Source: Isochrysis galbana (lineage: Eukaryota > Haptophyta > Isochrysidales > Isochrysidaceae). From it: a stretch of 64,000 nucleotides of DNA. The notes under the pieces were generated by a model, which was given only the letters and a program-made list of their open reading frames with translations, ran no database searches and was not told where the DNA came from. This document shows positions 50,266 through 60,285 of the stretch, in pieces. The translations under genes and the position numbers were made by a program. Where the stretch lies: NCBI GenBank assembly GCA_018136815.1, contig CM030937.1, forward strand, positions 566,553 to 630,552. The letters run 5' to 3'. Numbering within the stretch: the stretch's first letter is position 1; each line of letters opens with the position of its first letter.

Positions 50266-53200
50266 CTACGAATGCCGGTCGTTCTTGTGCCTCTTCTTCG
50301 CATCCTTGTGCCTGTACTCGTGCCTGTGCTTTTTATGCTTCCGCTTCACCTTGCGTTCCTTCTTCTCGCTCTTACGACTCCGTTTTGCGCTCTTCCGTGA
50401 GTGGTGCCCGGCCTCATGCTTCACCTCCACTTTGGCATTGCATGCCGAGTCTGACTCGTCGGAGTAGGTACTTGAGGCATCATCTGCTCGTGAGATGTCC
50501 TCGGTAGCCAACTGGCGGGGCCGCGCTGGGTGCAACACCGACTCCGCCCTGCCCAAGGCGGCACTGGTGGCTGACGTAGCTGCGCTCATGGGCGCCGGCC
50601 TGGTTGGCTCTCTGCTAGTAGACGCGGCGAAGTCGCCGCCTCGGTCGACATCACCGCTCTTTCCGGCACTCACCCCAACAGCAGAGGGCGGGTGGACGAC
50701 ATCGGCGCTCGCGTCGGCAGCCGTATCCGATCCGCCTTCGTCGTCCGAATCGGCGAAGATGGCACGGAACAGATCAAGCGGCGGGCCACGCTCCGTCACC
50801 ACATCATCAGGCTCAGGAGGCGCAACAGCCGCCTTGGTATCGTCGACAAACGTGCTTGTGGTGTATTGAGGGTTGAGCTCTCGAGGAGGGGGCGGGAGAG
50901 GAGGGGGAGGAGGGCGTTGTGCACATCTTACATGTGCCGGCGCCGCCGCTGATGCCATGATATCTCCACCACTATGTGCCGGGAGACCTCCACCATTTAG
51001 TTCCTCCAACAGGGCGTCGGTTGCCTCGCGAGCCCTTCGCTGCTGCTCGCCCGGGACGCTAGCGGGAGCGGGCCTCCCAAAGGTGTGCTGTCGAGGTGGC
51101 GGCGGCGGGGGTGGCGCAGGGCGCGAAGCGTTTACGGCGGTCGCTGTTGGCGCGTCAGGCTGCGGCAGGGGTAGCATGGAATCGTTGAATGTCATCGTTT
51201 GCTCCCAGCTCTTGCGCGCGGACCCAAATCCCGTAGCGTTGGAAGCACCGCCACTTGCCCGCTCTCTGGTGACGGGTGGCAGTGGGACGTTGAAACGTTT
51301 GCACAATAGAGGCTCCGGCGCCCATAGCTCGCTTCTGCGTGTCAACTTTCCAAACAAGCCCGCCGCCGCCGCTGCCGCCTCATCGGAGACGGGCGCGGGG
51401 GCGTCTGTGGCAGCTGGCGCGACACCGGTTGGGACGGTGGCCTTGAAGGACACGCCGCCGGAGCGCATAATGCCGGCAGGAGGCATCGCCACTTGCATCT
51501 CCGAGGAGGTGAAACGTTCCGAAATGACCGCGTGCTTTGGCTTGCTGAAGAAGACGGCCACTTGACGGAACTCGTCGAGCTCCTCGTGGTCAGCACGGCT
51601 GCCACCCCGTACGCCGCCGCGAGCGCTGGCCGCAAGGAAGTTCTCAAACCGGGCCTGCTTTTGTGCATCGGCAGCGTATGGCCGGCAGCCCTCGGGCAAG
51701 ATCCACCCTCCGCTGGGCGGCTCGGGGCCGTCGCACGCCGCACGGTCGGATGCCCCCCTGACACCAACCGCATGCTTCTGCCGGGGAAGCACGACATCGC
51801 CGGCTCGCCTCATCATGTGAGCGGTAGCGGCCGCGGCACCCGCGGCGGCGGCTCCACTTGCGGAGTTGAAGCCAAGCGGACCCCTCGCCGGGCCCGATGG
51901 CTGCTGCTGCTGCTGCTGTTGCTGCGGCGGCGGTGCTCTCATTGCTTGAAGCTGTTGCCACACGCGCACAATGTCCTTTCTGTCCACCAGTCCCCACACA
52001 CCGCTCAGGTCGGCAGACATCAACGCGGCCGCGTCGGCCGCCACTTGGGAGGCGCTGTGCACCGCATTATCGGCAAGCCCACCCATTCCGATCATCGCGC
52101 CGCCACTGTCCGCCGCATCAGCCGCGCCATGCGGCGACGCGTCATCTGGCTTGATAGCCCGGCGGATGGCCATCTGCACCGCCTCGGGCAACGCCATCGT
52201 TTCCGGCGCCGGGAATGTGTGCCGCTCTCGGAATGAGGCCGGGACGGATGGCCCGTCAAACCACGGCTCGCTTGCTGGTGGGCGCTGGGCGAGCACAAAG
52301 CCCCGCAGAGGAAAGCGTCCACCGGCCCCAGCCGCGCGCGCGTCACGCGCCGTGGGCCGCGCCAAGGCAGGGGGGCGATCGAGCACGCCCATGCCACCCG
52401 CCCCCGCGTCATCAACTTCTGCGTCATCAGGCCCATCGAGCGCTAGGTCGTACTGGCTCATGTCCTCCCCAACTTGGCCTAAGCCGCCCGTACCCCAAAA
52501 GCCGATGGTGTTGCCGCCGTCCCCCTCGCAATCGTCATCGTATCCCAAGGGCAGTGTGGACCGGAGCGCCTTGGCTGGGGCTCGCGCGCGGGCGAACCCA
52601 GTCTTGCCAACCGCCGCCACCGCCGCTTCTGCAAACTCCGGAGCATCACGCATCGCCTCATACCCCACGCCATGCAAGTTGTTCTTTGGTCTAAAGGCCA
52701 ACGCGGACACGGCGCGAGGAGCGAATGTAAAGTCGAGGCCGGCCTCCGCCGCCGCCTTGGCCGCTTCGCTGGCATCCTCATCGTCGGCCCTCGAAGTGAC
52801 CCTCGCGCCGAACTCGCCGGGCTCCGGCTGTCCCTCACTGGAGGTGGCGCAGGGCCCCGGCGCGCACCCATACACCTTCTTTGCGCGCACCGGGCCCAGC
52901 GGCGTGCGCCGTCGGGGCCCCACGCCGAAGCCGTCGCGCCAGCCCATACGGCGGAGCATCTGGAGCCCGACCGATTCGGCCTGGCCCGAAAGGCTTAGGA
53001 GTTCGCCCAGCCGATCCCCCATCCTCGCACTACCCGGAGCGCCTTGCGCATGCTCAGGGTCACGCGCAGGTAAGTAACCAGCACGCGCGACGAGCCGTTG
53101 CTCGCCGCGGTGTTCCTGCAGGTCCTCTTCGTCCATGAAGTCTTCGGGCCGCTGTGCCCGCGCGCCGCCACGATCGCCGCGGCTCGACCGCCACTCGGAC

Positions 53201-53520
53201 GGCGCCCACCCCTCCTCAGAGCCCACCGTGTTGTAGTATCCGGCCGAGAAGCCCCCCGTGAAAGCTCCGTGAAAGCGCCGCCGGCCTTGCGCATCGAGCA
53301 CAACCTCTTCGTGGGCCGGCGTGTACTTTGGCTGGCGCTCTGGGTCGCCCCCGCGCAGAGGTCGTCGCGCTCGATCGTCCTCCTCATCCGAGATGTGCGT
53401 TCCCAGAAAATCAAGGTCCGAGGAGGTCTCACTCTCTGCTCTCTCCTCTTCTTCTTCGGCTGGAGGGGTGCTGAGAGAAGGTGGGGCCGTCCCACGCGGC
53501 ACAAAGGCGATGCGGCGCAT
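50266..53520 (-). CDS. G-patch protein GPATCH1/TOUGH homologue, 1084 aa
   Basis: One long exon. GPATCH1 (TOUGH in plants) is a spliceosome-associated RNA-binding protein. The N-terminal conserved domain reads QPKYTPAHEEVVLDAQGRRR, FHGAFTGGFSAGYYNTVGSE and EGWAPSEW (residues about 63-110), then PEDFMDEEDLQEH (125-137), all family hallmarks. The G-patch is at about 184-230, starting VGLQMLRRMGWRDGFGVGPR. The conserved FTFAP and NNLHGVGYEA region follows. A middle segment contains KQARFENFLAASARGG, resembling the family's second conserved block, preceded by a Gln run. The tail is Pro-rich, then Lys/Arg/His-rich (KKERKVKRKHKKHRHEYRHK), as expected for a nuclear splicing factor. Start MRRIAFVPRGT is the first Met and matches the family's pattern of a very N-terminal acidic stretch. 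Intronless despite its length, unlike several other host genes here. Confidence 0.9.
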   Translation of the reverse strand: MRRIAFVPRGTAPPSLSTPPAEEEEERAESETSSDLDFLGTHISDEEDDRARRPLRGGDPERQPKYTPAHEEVVLDAQGRRRFHGAFTGGFSAGYYNTVGSEEGWAPSEWRSSRGDRGGARAQRPEDFMDEEDLQEHRGEQRLVARAGYLPARDPEHAQGAPGSARMGDRLGELLSLSGQAESVGLQMLRRMGWRDGFGVGPRRRTPLGPVRAKKVYGCAPGPCATSSEGQPEPGEFGARVTSRADDEDASEAAKAAAEAGLDFTFAPRAVSALAFRPKNNLHGVGYEAMRDAPEFAEAAVAAVGKTGFARARAPAKALRSTLPLGYDDDCEGDGGNTIGFWGTGGLGQVGEDMSQYDLALDGPDDAEVDDAGAGGMGVLDRPPALARPTARDARAAGAGGRFPLRGFVLAQRPPASEPWFDGPSVPASFRERHTFPAPETMALPEAVQMAIRRAIKPDDASPHGAADAADSGGAMIGMGGLADNAVHSASQVAADAAALMSADLSGVWGLVDRKDIVRVWQQLQAMRAPPPQQQQQQQQPSGPARGPLGFNSASGAAAAGAAAATAHMMRRAGDVVLPRQKHAVGVRGASDRAACDGPEPPSGGWILPEGCRPYAADAQKQARFENFLAASARGGVRGGSRADHEELDEFRQVAVFFSKPKHAVISERFTSSEMQVAMPPAGIMRSGGVSFKATVPTGVAPAATDAPAPVSDEAAAAAAGLFGKLTRRSELWAPEPLLCKRFNVPLPPVTRERASGGASNATGFGSARKSWEQTMTFNDSMLPLPQPDAPTATAVNASRPAPPPPPPPRQHTFGRPAPASVPGEQQRRAREATDALLEELNGGGLPAHSGGDIMASAAAPAHVRCAQRPPPPPLPPPPRELNPQYTTSTFVDDTKAAVAPPEPDDVVTERGPPLDLFRAIFADSDDEGGSDTAADASADVVHPPSAVGVSAGKSGDVDRGGDFAASTSREPTRPAPMSAATSATSAALGRAESVLHPARPRQLATEDISRADDASSTYSDESDSACNAKVEVKHEAGHHSRKSAKRSRKSEKKERKVKRKHKKHRHEYRHKDAKKRHKNDRHS

Positions 53521-53644
53521 GCACGAGGCAAGCTAGGGCCTCTCTCTCTCTCGTGTACCGAGGGGATGAAGACGGTATGTACGTGCCGGGGGAGCCCACG
53601 AAGTCTCTCTCCCTCCCTCCCTCCCACTCTCTCTCTCTCACTCG

Positions 53645-53675
<31 letters not shown>

Positions 53676-53974
53676 TCTCTCTCTCTCTTCTCTCTCTCTC
53701 TCTCTCTCTCCATCTCTATTTTCTCCCTCTCTCCCCCCCCCCTCCCCCCGCTCTTACAATATCTGCTGCCGCTTCGCGTACTGGGAGGCGGAGAGGGAAA
53801 GAGGGAGAAGAGAGACGGAGAGAAAGAGAATATAACTGAGCGATGTGAAGGAGAAAGGAAGGTGTATAGAGAGGGAGGATGGAGGGTGTAACAAGATAAT
53901 CCGCACAAAGACAGATGAGAAAAGAATTTGAAAGGAGAGAGGGAGAGAGAGAGAAGGAAGGGGGGGGGGGGGGG

Positions 53975-54038
<64 letters not shown>

Positions 54039-54309
54039 GATCCCCTCGCGCGGGGGGGGGGGGGGGGGCTCCCATTCACATGTGATTCACACTCGCACCG
54101 CCGATTACAGAAGGCAATCGTAGCCGGCCAAGAAGAGTGGCCTGCTCCACTTTGGGTAGCCCCGAGACGAGGATGAAGAGCTAAGAGCTGGGGTGATGGT
54201 GATGGCATCATCGAGGATGTGCAGGTGGGTTATCCCGACGCACAGTCGGAGCCAGCTAAAGTGAACCTCGCACGTGTTCACTTTGAGATGGGATACGAAG
54301 GTGCGAAGG
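53521..54309. repeat. CT/GA microsatellites and G-runs
   Basis: CT-rich at 53600-53745, then GA-rich with G-runs at about 53930-54070. The many Ser-Leu or Glu-Arg ORFs are artefacts. 54100-54300 holds no gene. Confidence 0.85.
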
Positions 54310-54470
54310 TGTCGCATTCATCGTAGATGATGCGATTTCCAGGTTCTTATTTCCAGGTCCTTCGCCGTGCGGCCACACGGTGAAGCTCAGGCACTTCTAG
54401 GTTGGTAAGGTTCGTCCCTAGCGATCTAGAATTCGAGTTCTCGTTTCGTTCCGTCTAGCCTGTTTGTCAG
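54310..54470 (+). repeat. Hairpin-tipped arm repeat, partial copy
   Basis: TGTCGCATTCATCG then TAGATGATGCGA hairpin, collinear with 2286-2430. It is cut off at 54470, where the next inverted-repeat element starts within the TCTAGCCTGTTTGTCA motif. Confidence 0.75.
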
Positions 54471-55594
54471 TGTCGTATTCCATACGATGACAGACTTTTA
54501 CTTCTAACCAGTGGGTTATTTTAAGCCTCAAGGTCTCGTCGGCGACATTCCGCCCCTTCTCATACTTTCTTTCGATGTCATCAAACGTTCCATGACTGTC
54601 TTCTGTCTTCTCTTCGTGCATCGGTTGTAGTCTTCTGTCTTCTCTTCGTGTATCAGTGGTAGCTCCCCAGCGAGGTCTGCCCTCGTTGTTCCGACTTCTC
54701 TGTCGCACGTCTGTGCGCCGATAAGTTGCCTTGGTACCGACGCTTGGCAGTCCGTCCTGGGTGTGGTTAGTTTTCGCCCTGTTTGGGTTAGTTCGCGTGT
54801 GTCCGTGTGTCGGAACCTTTTTGGAGTCCCTGCGTTGTAGTCCCTCGTGTCTACCTTGGACCTAAGAAGCTCTCGTTCTCATTCTCTCTCTTCCACTAGC
54901 TCGCTAGCTAGCCTCGACCCTACCCTCCAACGCCGCGCGTTGCGAGCCTCCGAACCTCCGTCTCCCTCTTCGTCCCTAGCCCTCGATGGCAGACATTGTC
55001 AGACCCGACTCCTACTATGACCTCTCAGATATATTCCCGCAAGCAACCACCAACGACTCTTTCACGGCCGCATCAGCTGCCGGCTCGATCGAACGGCCCT
55101 CTGCCTACGAGCCCTTAGTCATCGCGTGTTCGACAAGCACAAATTCTGTCTTGGCGCCTACGACCGCGCCGTTCCATAGTCCCGCTCCATCTCTGCCCAT
55201 GGAAACATGGAAACAGCCGAAATTTGGGATTTGGGCAAACTTTTTGAAATTTTGCACATATTTTTGATCGAAATTTGGGCCGAAAAAAATTGAAATATCC
55301 GCCAGGCCCTACATTTTTGGGACAATTGGGTCGCAAAATGCGACATTTTTGAGACATTTCCAATGGACATTTGGGCGAAAAAAACTGGATATTTTGGCCA
55401 GGGCCTAACAACGAGGGCGGACCTCGCTGGGGAGCTACGACCGATGGACAAGAGAAGACGAAAGACGGTCATGGAACATTTGATGACATCGCGAGAAAGT
55501 AAGAGAAGAGGCGGAACACCAATCGACGAGACCTTGAGGCTTAAAATAACCCACAGGTTAGAAGTAAAAGTCTGTCATCGTATGGAATACGACA
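54471..55594. mobile_element. Candidate 1.1-kb inverted-repeat element
   Basis: Left end TGTCGTATTCCATACGATGA and right end its exact inverse (ending GGAATACGACA at 55594). The inverted match extends through about 230 bp on the left (54471-54700) and 186 bp on the right (55409-55594). The tip is palindromic by itself. The interior has a T/C-rich untranslated leader and a 93-aa ORF (54986-55267, MADIVRPDSYYDLSDIFPQA start) whose last 35 residues come from AT-rich DNA (55200-55400) of different composition, containing ATATTTTGGCCAGGGCCTA. The interior was therefore probably interrupted by another insertion. No transposase. Confidence 0.55.
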
Positions 55595-55599
55595 TATAA

Positions 55600-55795
55600 T
55601 AGCAAAAACAAAATTCGAATCGCAAATTTCGAGACCAAAATCCGCAAACTTGGACTTGAGACAATGGGGAATCCGAATCTGTGTGTCTTGTGCGTCAGTG
55701 GCAACACGGGGAACTGTTCAATTGTAATTGTGAGCGCGTACCTTACACGAATATTCATGCCTACAGCCTACAGCCTTCAGATGGGCAGGAATACA
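55600..55795 (+). repeat. Dispersed repeat E, third (partial) copy
   Basis: From AGCAAAAACAAAATTCGAAT to CAGATGGGCAGGAATACA, collinear with 29940-30120. Confidence 0.75.
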
Positions 55796-56435
55796 GCAGC
55801 ATAGAGCCTGGAAGGACACCCCTACCAGGAATCGGACCCCCCCCCCCCTTTGGCTGCTCCGATGAGGGCACGCGCACTCTCACAGGCCGTCGTAAATGAT
55901 GGACCCCCATGATATTTTTGTACCTCGTGCCTGCAGGGCATCCCCATGGGCCCAGATCAAGCTTTGGGGGCACTCTAGAGACCAAAAATACCATTAGGGG
56001 AGGGGGAAGGACATGCCAGTAGAGGAATTGGCCGCCCACGGAGTACATACACTGCGTCCTCTCTTCTCTCGGACACAGACACATTCAAATCTCTCCCCCC
56101 CCACCCCCCCTCTCTCCCTCCCCCCCCTCTCCCTCCCTCTTCTCTCTCTCTCTCCCCCTCCCTCTTCTCTCTCTCTCTCTCACTTCCTCTTCTCTCTCTC
56201 TCTCTCTCGTCCGTCCGGCCGCGAGAGAGGTACACCGCCAACAACTTCTATGTACAGTACTGGAGCTCTAATACAAGAATACTCCAGACTCCTCTTTTGA
56301 AGCGTGGTCAGGTCACACTCTCTCTCCCCCTCTCTCTCTCCCGTCTCATCGCTGTATCGCGAGGGAGCGAGAGTCGCCGGCGGGTTCGTCTATTCTTTCT
56401 CTGTTGGCCCCCATTTCTTTTGTCTCTCTCTCACT
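55796..56435. other. Intergenic, C- and CT-rich
   Basis: C-run at 55838-55850; CT/CCCT tracts at 56090-56215 and 56320-56340. No gene. Confidence 0.6.
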
Positions 56436-56440
56436 CTCTC

Positions 56441-56698
56441 TGAGTGGCGAAAGCTTTCTTGTTACTTGTCTCTTAGGGGTCTCTACCCTTGCACGGTCCG
56501 TTGTCCGTTCAAACGACTCAACCGCCGTAACCGACTCAACCGCCGTAACCGACTCAACCGCCGGTCACGTAACCGACACAAAAACAAAACCCCAACAAGA
56601 ACAAATGCTTTGCACACCACCTAGCCATAGCTAGGCCTTGGGTTCACGACGCACATTAAGCCTTGCATGAAGCCTTGTATGAAGCCTTGCGCTTCTCA
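56441..56698 (-). repeat. 3' LTR of the copia element
   Basis: 258 bp, no difference from the 59014 copy by eye. Contains three near-tandem CGACTCAACCGCCG(G/T) units (plus strand, about 56514-56566), possible enhancer-like repeats. The element's ORF stop (56656) lies inside this LTR. Confidence 0.95.
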
Positions 56699-58983
56699 CC
56701 CCCCCTTGACCTGATCCCCCGGAGAAGGGCAACAAATGAGGGATTCGCAAGGCAGCAAGATCTCAGATGCGAACCATGATCAGCCCACGGAACTTGGTGA
56801 ACTTGTTCGCCGCTAAGGGCTTCGTCATCATGTCGGCCACATTGAGCGGGGATGCGGTTGATGATCACCATCGCGGGATAGAGCGCAAACTCCCAATACT
56901 CTTGGGGGGCATTGCACCCCAGGAGCAATGGACGCATGGTGCGCTCGAGCAACTTGACCGCGATTTCCGCAGGGTTGCCCCACGGCTCGTACGGGTTGCT
57001 CTCTTGCTTGCGGATCAAGTTGCTATCGCAAATCTCTTGCACCTTGTCGCTCTTGAGCACGGGCTCATTGTCCGAGTGCAAGCGCTTCACGATGAAGAAC
57101 CCTTGCGTGTCCGCCAAGAAGCGCTGCAACATCGTTGGATGCTCCGACTTGAAGCGCATGGGATACGCGAACACGAGGCCGGAGAAGACGTCGTAGAACA
57201 CGTCCACGTACTTGTAGCCCGTGAGCACGCTGCGGCAAGGCATAGTGAGGATGTCGTTGGTGATAACGTCCCCAACGGCGCTTGTCATCCATGGTCCTCC
57301 TCCTCCGCCTCCGGGTCGACGTTGCGCATTGGCCTTGAGCGCGACCTCGTTGACGTCTTCCGCCTTCCTTGCTTGAAGGCGCTTGAGGTTGGCGGGCACG
57401 TCGACGGAGTAGTCCGGCAGGCGGCGGAGGCGATCATCGCTAGGCGATCCAAGTCGCGCGCGCCAAATCTCCTTTGCCTCCTCATGCGTGGCGTGCATGT
57501 CCTTGTGCTTGTCGGTGGTGTACGGTCCAAGCGAGTACGCCTTGGTCGTCTCGCCCTTGGGGATGGGCCGTACATCCACATAGAAGCCTTGGGAGTCGTC
57601 ACCCATGGTGAAAGGCATGAATGCACCTCCCGGAAGTTCAAAGCCATTCACCTTGCCCATGATGCACTTCATATCATCATTGCGTGAGCACGCCTTGTGG
57701 GTGGAGAGCATGTTGCGTTTGAATGGACCAAATGATGCGTCGGGCTTCTCGACCACATGCCATCCAAGGGGTGCACCGGCTTGGGGGCGCACAAGTGCAA
57801 GGAACTTGGCGGTGCCGGTGCCCCAAGTCTTGATTGCCTTGCCACTTGCCACCTCAACCATGTCCGTGCGCGTCTCATCCACGCCGTCCGGGAAGAAGCT
57901 GATGTCGTTGAAGTAGTCCGCCCCGGTGGCGCCCGAGTCGATGAGGATGCGTAAGGCATCATCCTCGGTGTTCTTGGTCGTGGTTGCACAGATCTTGTTG
58001 CAGGTGAAGGTGAGGCGTCCACCACTTTGCTTGTTTTCCTTCTTCATCTTGGCATCATAGAGGTTGGCCTTGATCTTGGCTTGGAGGCCCTCCGGCACCT
58101 TGTCCCAATCGATCAAGTGCGCGGTGTCGGGGTTGGACCAGCAGATGCCCGTGTGCATGCGGTCGCAGTGGGAGCAAGGCTTCTTGTCCTTGTTGTTGTT
58201 GCTCCTACCACCTCCACGCCCACCTTGGCCAGCCTTGAAGCCCGCCTCATAGGCCTTCTTGATGGCATCCGTGTCATCCTCGGTCTTGGTCGCTTGCATT
58301 GCACGTTGGCCCGGACGCACCGTGGAGCGCACCGCCTCATGCTTATGGGCGATGGCCGCAGCTTCCACAAGGTTCTTGTGCACCATATCAGGCCTCTTGC
58401 GGTGCTCAACTTCCAAGGAGCCCCATGCCTTGTCCACTTCACGAAGGACTCCTTCTCCACATCCAATGAAGCTCGCTTTCATGTCGAGGCACAACTCGGC
58501 GACGGAGACTTCGCGCGCGGTGCCCTTGAGTCCTTGGAAGATGCCAAACATGTTGTCAAAGCGGTTGGTGACCTCCTCCCTTGAGGGGAACTCCTGGAGG
58601 TTGGTCATCTTGAGTGTGTCATACTCCATCTTCTTGTCTTCAGCCTTGTCTTCGGTGTTGACCGCCACGTGCAACTCGTCGATGTGTTTGAACGCACGGT
58701 GGCCGTCGTACTTCTCTTCCTCCTCATCCGTGTAGAGCACATCCAAGGTGGCCACAAGCTTGTCATCCTTGATGCACATGATGAGGAGGTCATATGCCTT
58801 GTTGAGTTCCACCTGGGTGGCTTCCTTGTCCTTGTTGGCGTCATCGACGCTTTCCGTCTTGTTCTTGAGCATCGCACGTCGGCAACCGTTCTTGCCGGCC
58901 ATCGCGAGCAACTTGGGCCTGAATGCTCTCCATTCAGCACCATCCTTGTTGTAGAAGAAGATCTTGTCATTGTTCTTGTCCAT
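56656..58983 (-). CDS. Copia Gag-protease-integrase polyprotein, 775 aa, truncated before RT
   Basis: ATG 58983 is 11 nt past the PBS. Residues 1-250 are Gag-like, helical and charged (EMEYDTLK... EEVTNRFDNMFGIFQGLKG region). A zinc knuckle uses C270, C273, H277 and C281 (CSHCDRMHTGIC). The aspartic protease has the motif ILIDSGATGADYF with catalytic D349. The pre-integrase segment is around 506-520 (IWRARLGSPSDD). The integrase core has the DDE triad D577 (TNDIL), D638 (LHSDNE) and E673 (GNPAEIAVKLLERT). At about residue 713 (NRIPAQ) the frame is lost: another frame continues briefly with copia-like sequence, then the polypurine tract follows within about 120 bp. RT and RNase H are therefore deleted. 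The protein could still supply particles and integrase but not cDNA synthesis. Confidence 0.92.
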   Translation of the reverse strand: MDKNNDKIFFYNKDGAEWRAFRPKLLAMAGKNGCRRAMLKNKTESVDDANKDKEATQVELNKAYDLLIMCIKDDKLVATLDVLYTDEEEEKYDGHRAFKHIDELHVAVNTEDKAEDKKMEYDTLKMTNLQEFPSREEVTNRFDNMFGIFQGLKGTAREVSVAELCLDMKASFIGCGEGVLREVDKAWGSLEVEHRKRPDMVHKNLVEAAAIAHKHEAVRSTVRPGQRAMQATKTEDDTDAIKKAYEAGFKAGQGGRGGGRSNNNKDKKPCSHCDRMHTGICWSNPDTAHLIDWDKVPEGLQAKIKANLYDAKMKKENKQSGGRLTFTCNKICATTTKNTEDDALRILIDSGATGADYFNDISFFPDGVDETRTDMVEVASGKAIKTWGTGTAKFLALVRPQAGAPLGWHVVEKPDASFGPFKRNMLSTHKACSRNDDMKCIMGKVNGFELPGGAFMPFTMGDDSQGFYVDVRPIPKGETTKAYSLGPYTTDKHKDMHATHEEAKEIWRARLGSPSDDRLRRLPDYSVDVPANLKRLQARKAEDVNEVALKANAQRRPGGGGGGPWMTSAVGDVITNDILTMPCRSVLTGYKYVDVFYDVFSGLVFAYPMRFKSEHPTMLQRFLADTQGFFIVKRLHSDNEPVLKSDKVQEICDSNLIRKQESNPYEPWGNPAEIAVKLLERTMRPLLLGCNAPQEYWEFALYPAMVIINRIPAQCGRHDDEALSGEQVHQVPWADHGSHLRSCCLANPSFVALLRGIRSRGGEKRKASYKASCKA

Positions 58984-58993
58984 GTCTCTTTGT

Positions 58994-59011
58994 CTCTCGG
59001 CGGGGGTACCA
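58994..59011 (-). other. Primer-binding site complementary to tRNA-Arg(ACG)
   Basis: Minus-strand TGGTACCCCCGCCGAGAG is an 18-nt perfect complement of the 3' end (with CCA) of the tRNA-Arg(ACG) genes at 5340-5412 and 8506-8578. Many plant and fungal copia elements use initiator tRNA-Met instead. Confidence 0.92.
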
Positions 59012-59013
59012 GA

Positions 59014-59271
59014 TGAGTGGCGAAAGCTTTCTTGTTACTTGTCTCTTAGGGGTCTCTACCCTTGCACGGTCCGTTGTCCGTTCAAACGACTCAACCGCCG
59101 TAACCGACTCAACCGCCGTAACCGACTCAACCGCCGGTCACGTAACCGACACAAAAACAAAACCCCAACAAGAACAAATGCTTTGCACACCACCTAGCCA
59201 TAGCTAGGCCTTGGGTTCACGACGCACATTAAGCCTTGCATGAAGCCTTGTATGAAGCCTTGCGCTTCTCA
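59014..59271 (-). repeat. 5' LTR of the copia element
   Basis: Upstream LTR in element orientation; same sequence as 56441-56698. It should contain the element's promoter, though no core motif is obvious. Confidence 0.95.
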
Positions 59272-59276
59272 CTCTC

Positions 59277-59412
59277 CCTCCGTCCCTTCATTCATCAAGT
59301 GAGCCTCGGTGTTCAGAAGAATTCGAATGCCTGGGAGATATACCCGCAGGGGCAGCGAGAATGATTTGAGAAATGAGAGAGATTGGGGGGGAGAGGGAGG
59401 GAGGGGGAGAGA

Positions 59413-59478
<66 letters not shown>

Positions 59479-60285
59479 GCGAGAGAGAGGAGAGGAGAGA
59501 GTGGGAAGGTCGGAGACAGTGAACAAATCAATGAGAAAAGATCGATGAATACAGAGAAGAGAGCAGGTGGGACTGCACCTCCCCTCCCCCGTCGTGTCTA
59601 CCTCTCTCTCTCTTTCGGCCGGCAGCCTCTCCCTCCCTTCCCCTCACTCCCTTCCCCTCACTCCCTTCCCCTCGCTCCCTCCCGTTTCCGAGCTTTCTAC
59701 CTCACGCTCTCTCTCTCGCTCGCTCTCTCGCTCGCTCCCTCGCTCGTGCCCCGCCCCTTCCCTCCCCAGGTGAGAGGGCAGCCCCTCCCAGCCACAAGGA
59801 GGAAGCGAAGGGTTAGGGCCTTCCTTCAGGTGGGGAAAGAGAGGGACGGGGGGAGAGGGGGAGGGGGAGGGGGAGAGGGAGGGGGGGAGGGGGAAGGGAG
59901 AAGGAGGGGGAGGGGGAGGGGGAGGGAGAGAGGGGGAGAGGGTGAGGGAGGGGGAGAGAGGGGCGGAGAAAGCGGAGGCAGAGGGAGAGAGAGGCAGAGG
60001 GAGAGGAAGGGAGAGAGGGAGAGGGAGGGAGGGAGAGGGAGAGGAAGACAGGTGGTCGTGGGTGCGGGGAGGGAAGAAGGGGTGAGCAAGTCAGTGAGTG
60101 AGTGAGAGCACGCGAGAGGGACCGCGAGTATGCGTGCCAAGCAGGTGGGGAAGTGGCAGAGGAGCGAGAGGGAGAGAGGGAGATGGCGCCTTTGGTGCTG
60201 TACTGACGCGTTTCCTGCCACCACCACTTCCCCGTTTCCGTCCAAGGAGTCATCGCGCCCCTTGTTCCATCCACCTTTTTGGCAG
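59277..60285. repeat. GA and G-rich microsatellites upstream of CAX
   Basis: (GA)n at 59407-59475, CT/CCCTT runs at 59600-59760, and GGGA/GGGGGA tracts at 59850-60050. ORFs across these are artefacts. 60130 offers an alternative in-frame ATG for the CAX gene. Confidence 0.85.

Larger units (their letters stand above)
56441..59271 (-). mobile_element. Ty1/copia LTR retrotransposon, RT-less, apparently recent
   Basis: Two 258-bp LTRs (56441-56698 and 59014-59271) that look identical by eye, each TGAG...CTCA with TG/CA termini. The 5-bp target duplication is CTCTC (56436-56440 and 59272-59276), inside a CT-rich locus on the left. The element reads on the minus strand. PBS (TGGTACCCCCGCCGAGAG, plus-strand 58994-59011) starts 2 nt after the 5' LTR; a polypurine tract AAGGGGGGG (plus strand 56699-56707) abuts the 3' LTR. 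The internal ORF encodes Gag, protease and integrase but no reverse transcriptase or RNase H. The integrase-before-RT order defines it as copia-type. Confidence 0.95.

Noticed and set aside
50873..53077. Several long plus-strand ORFs opposite GPATCH1
   Set aside because: GC-rich antisense shadows of a well-supported gene.
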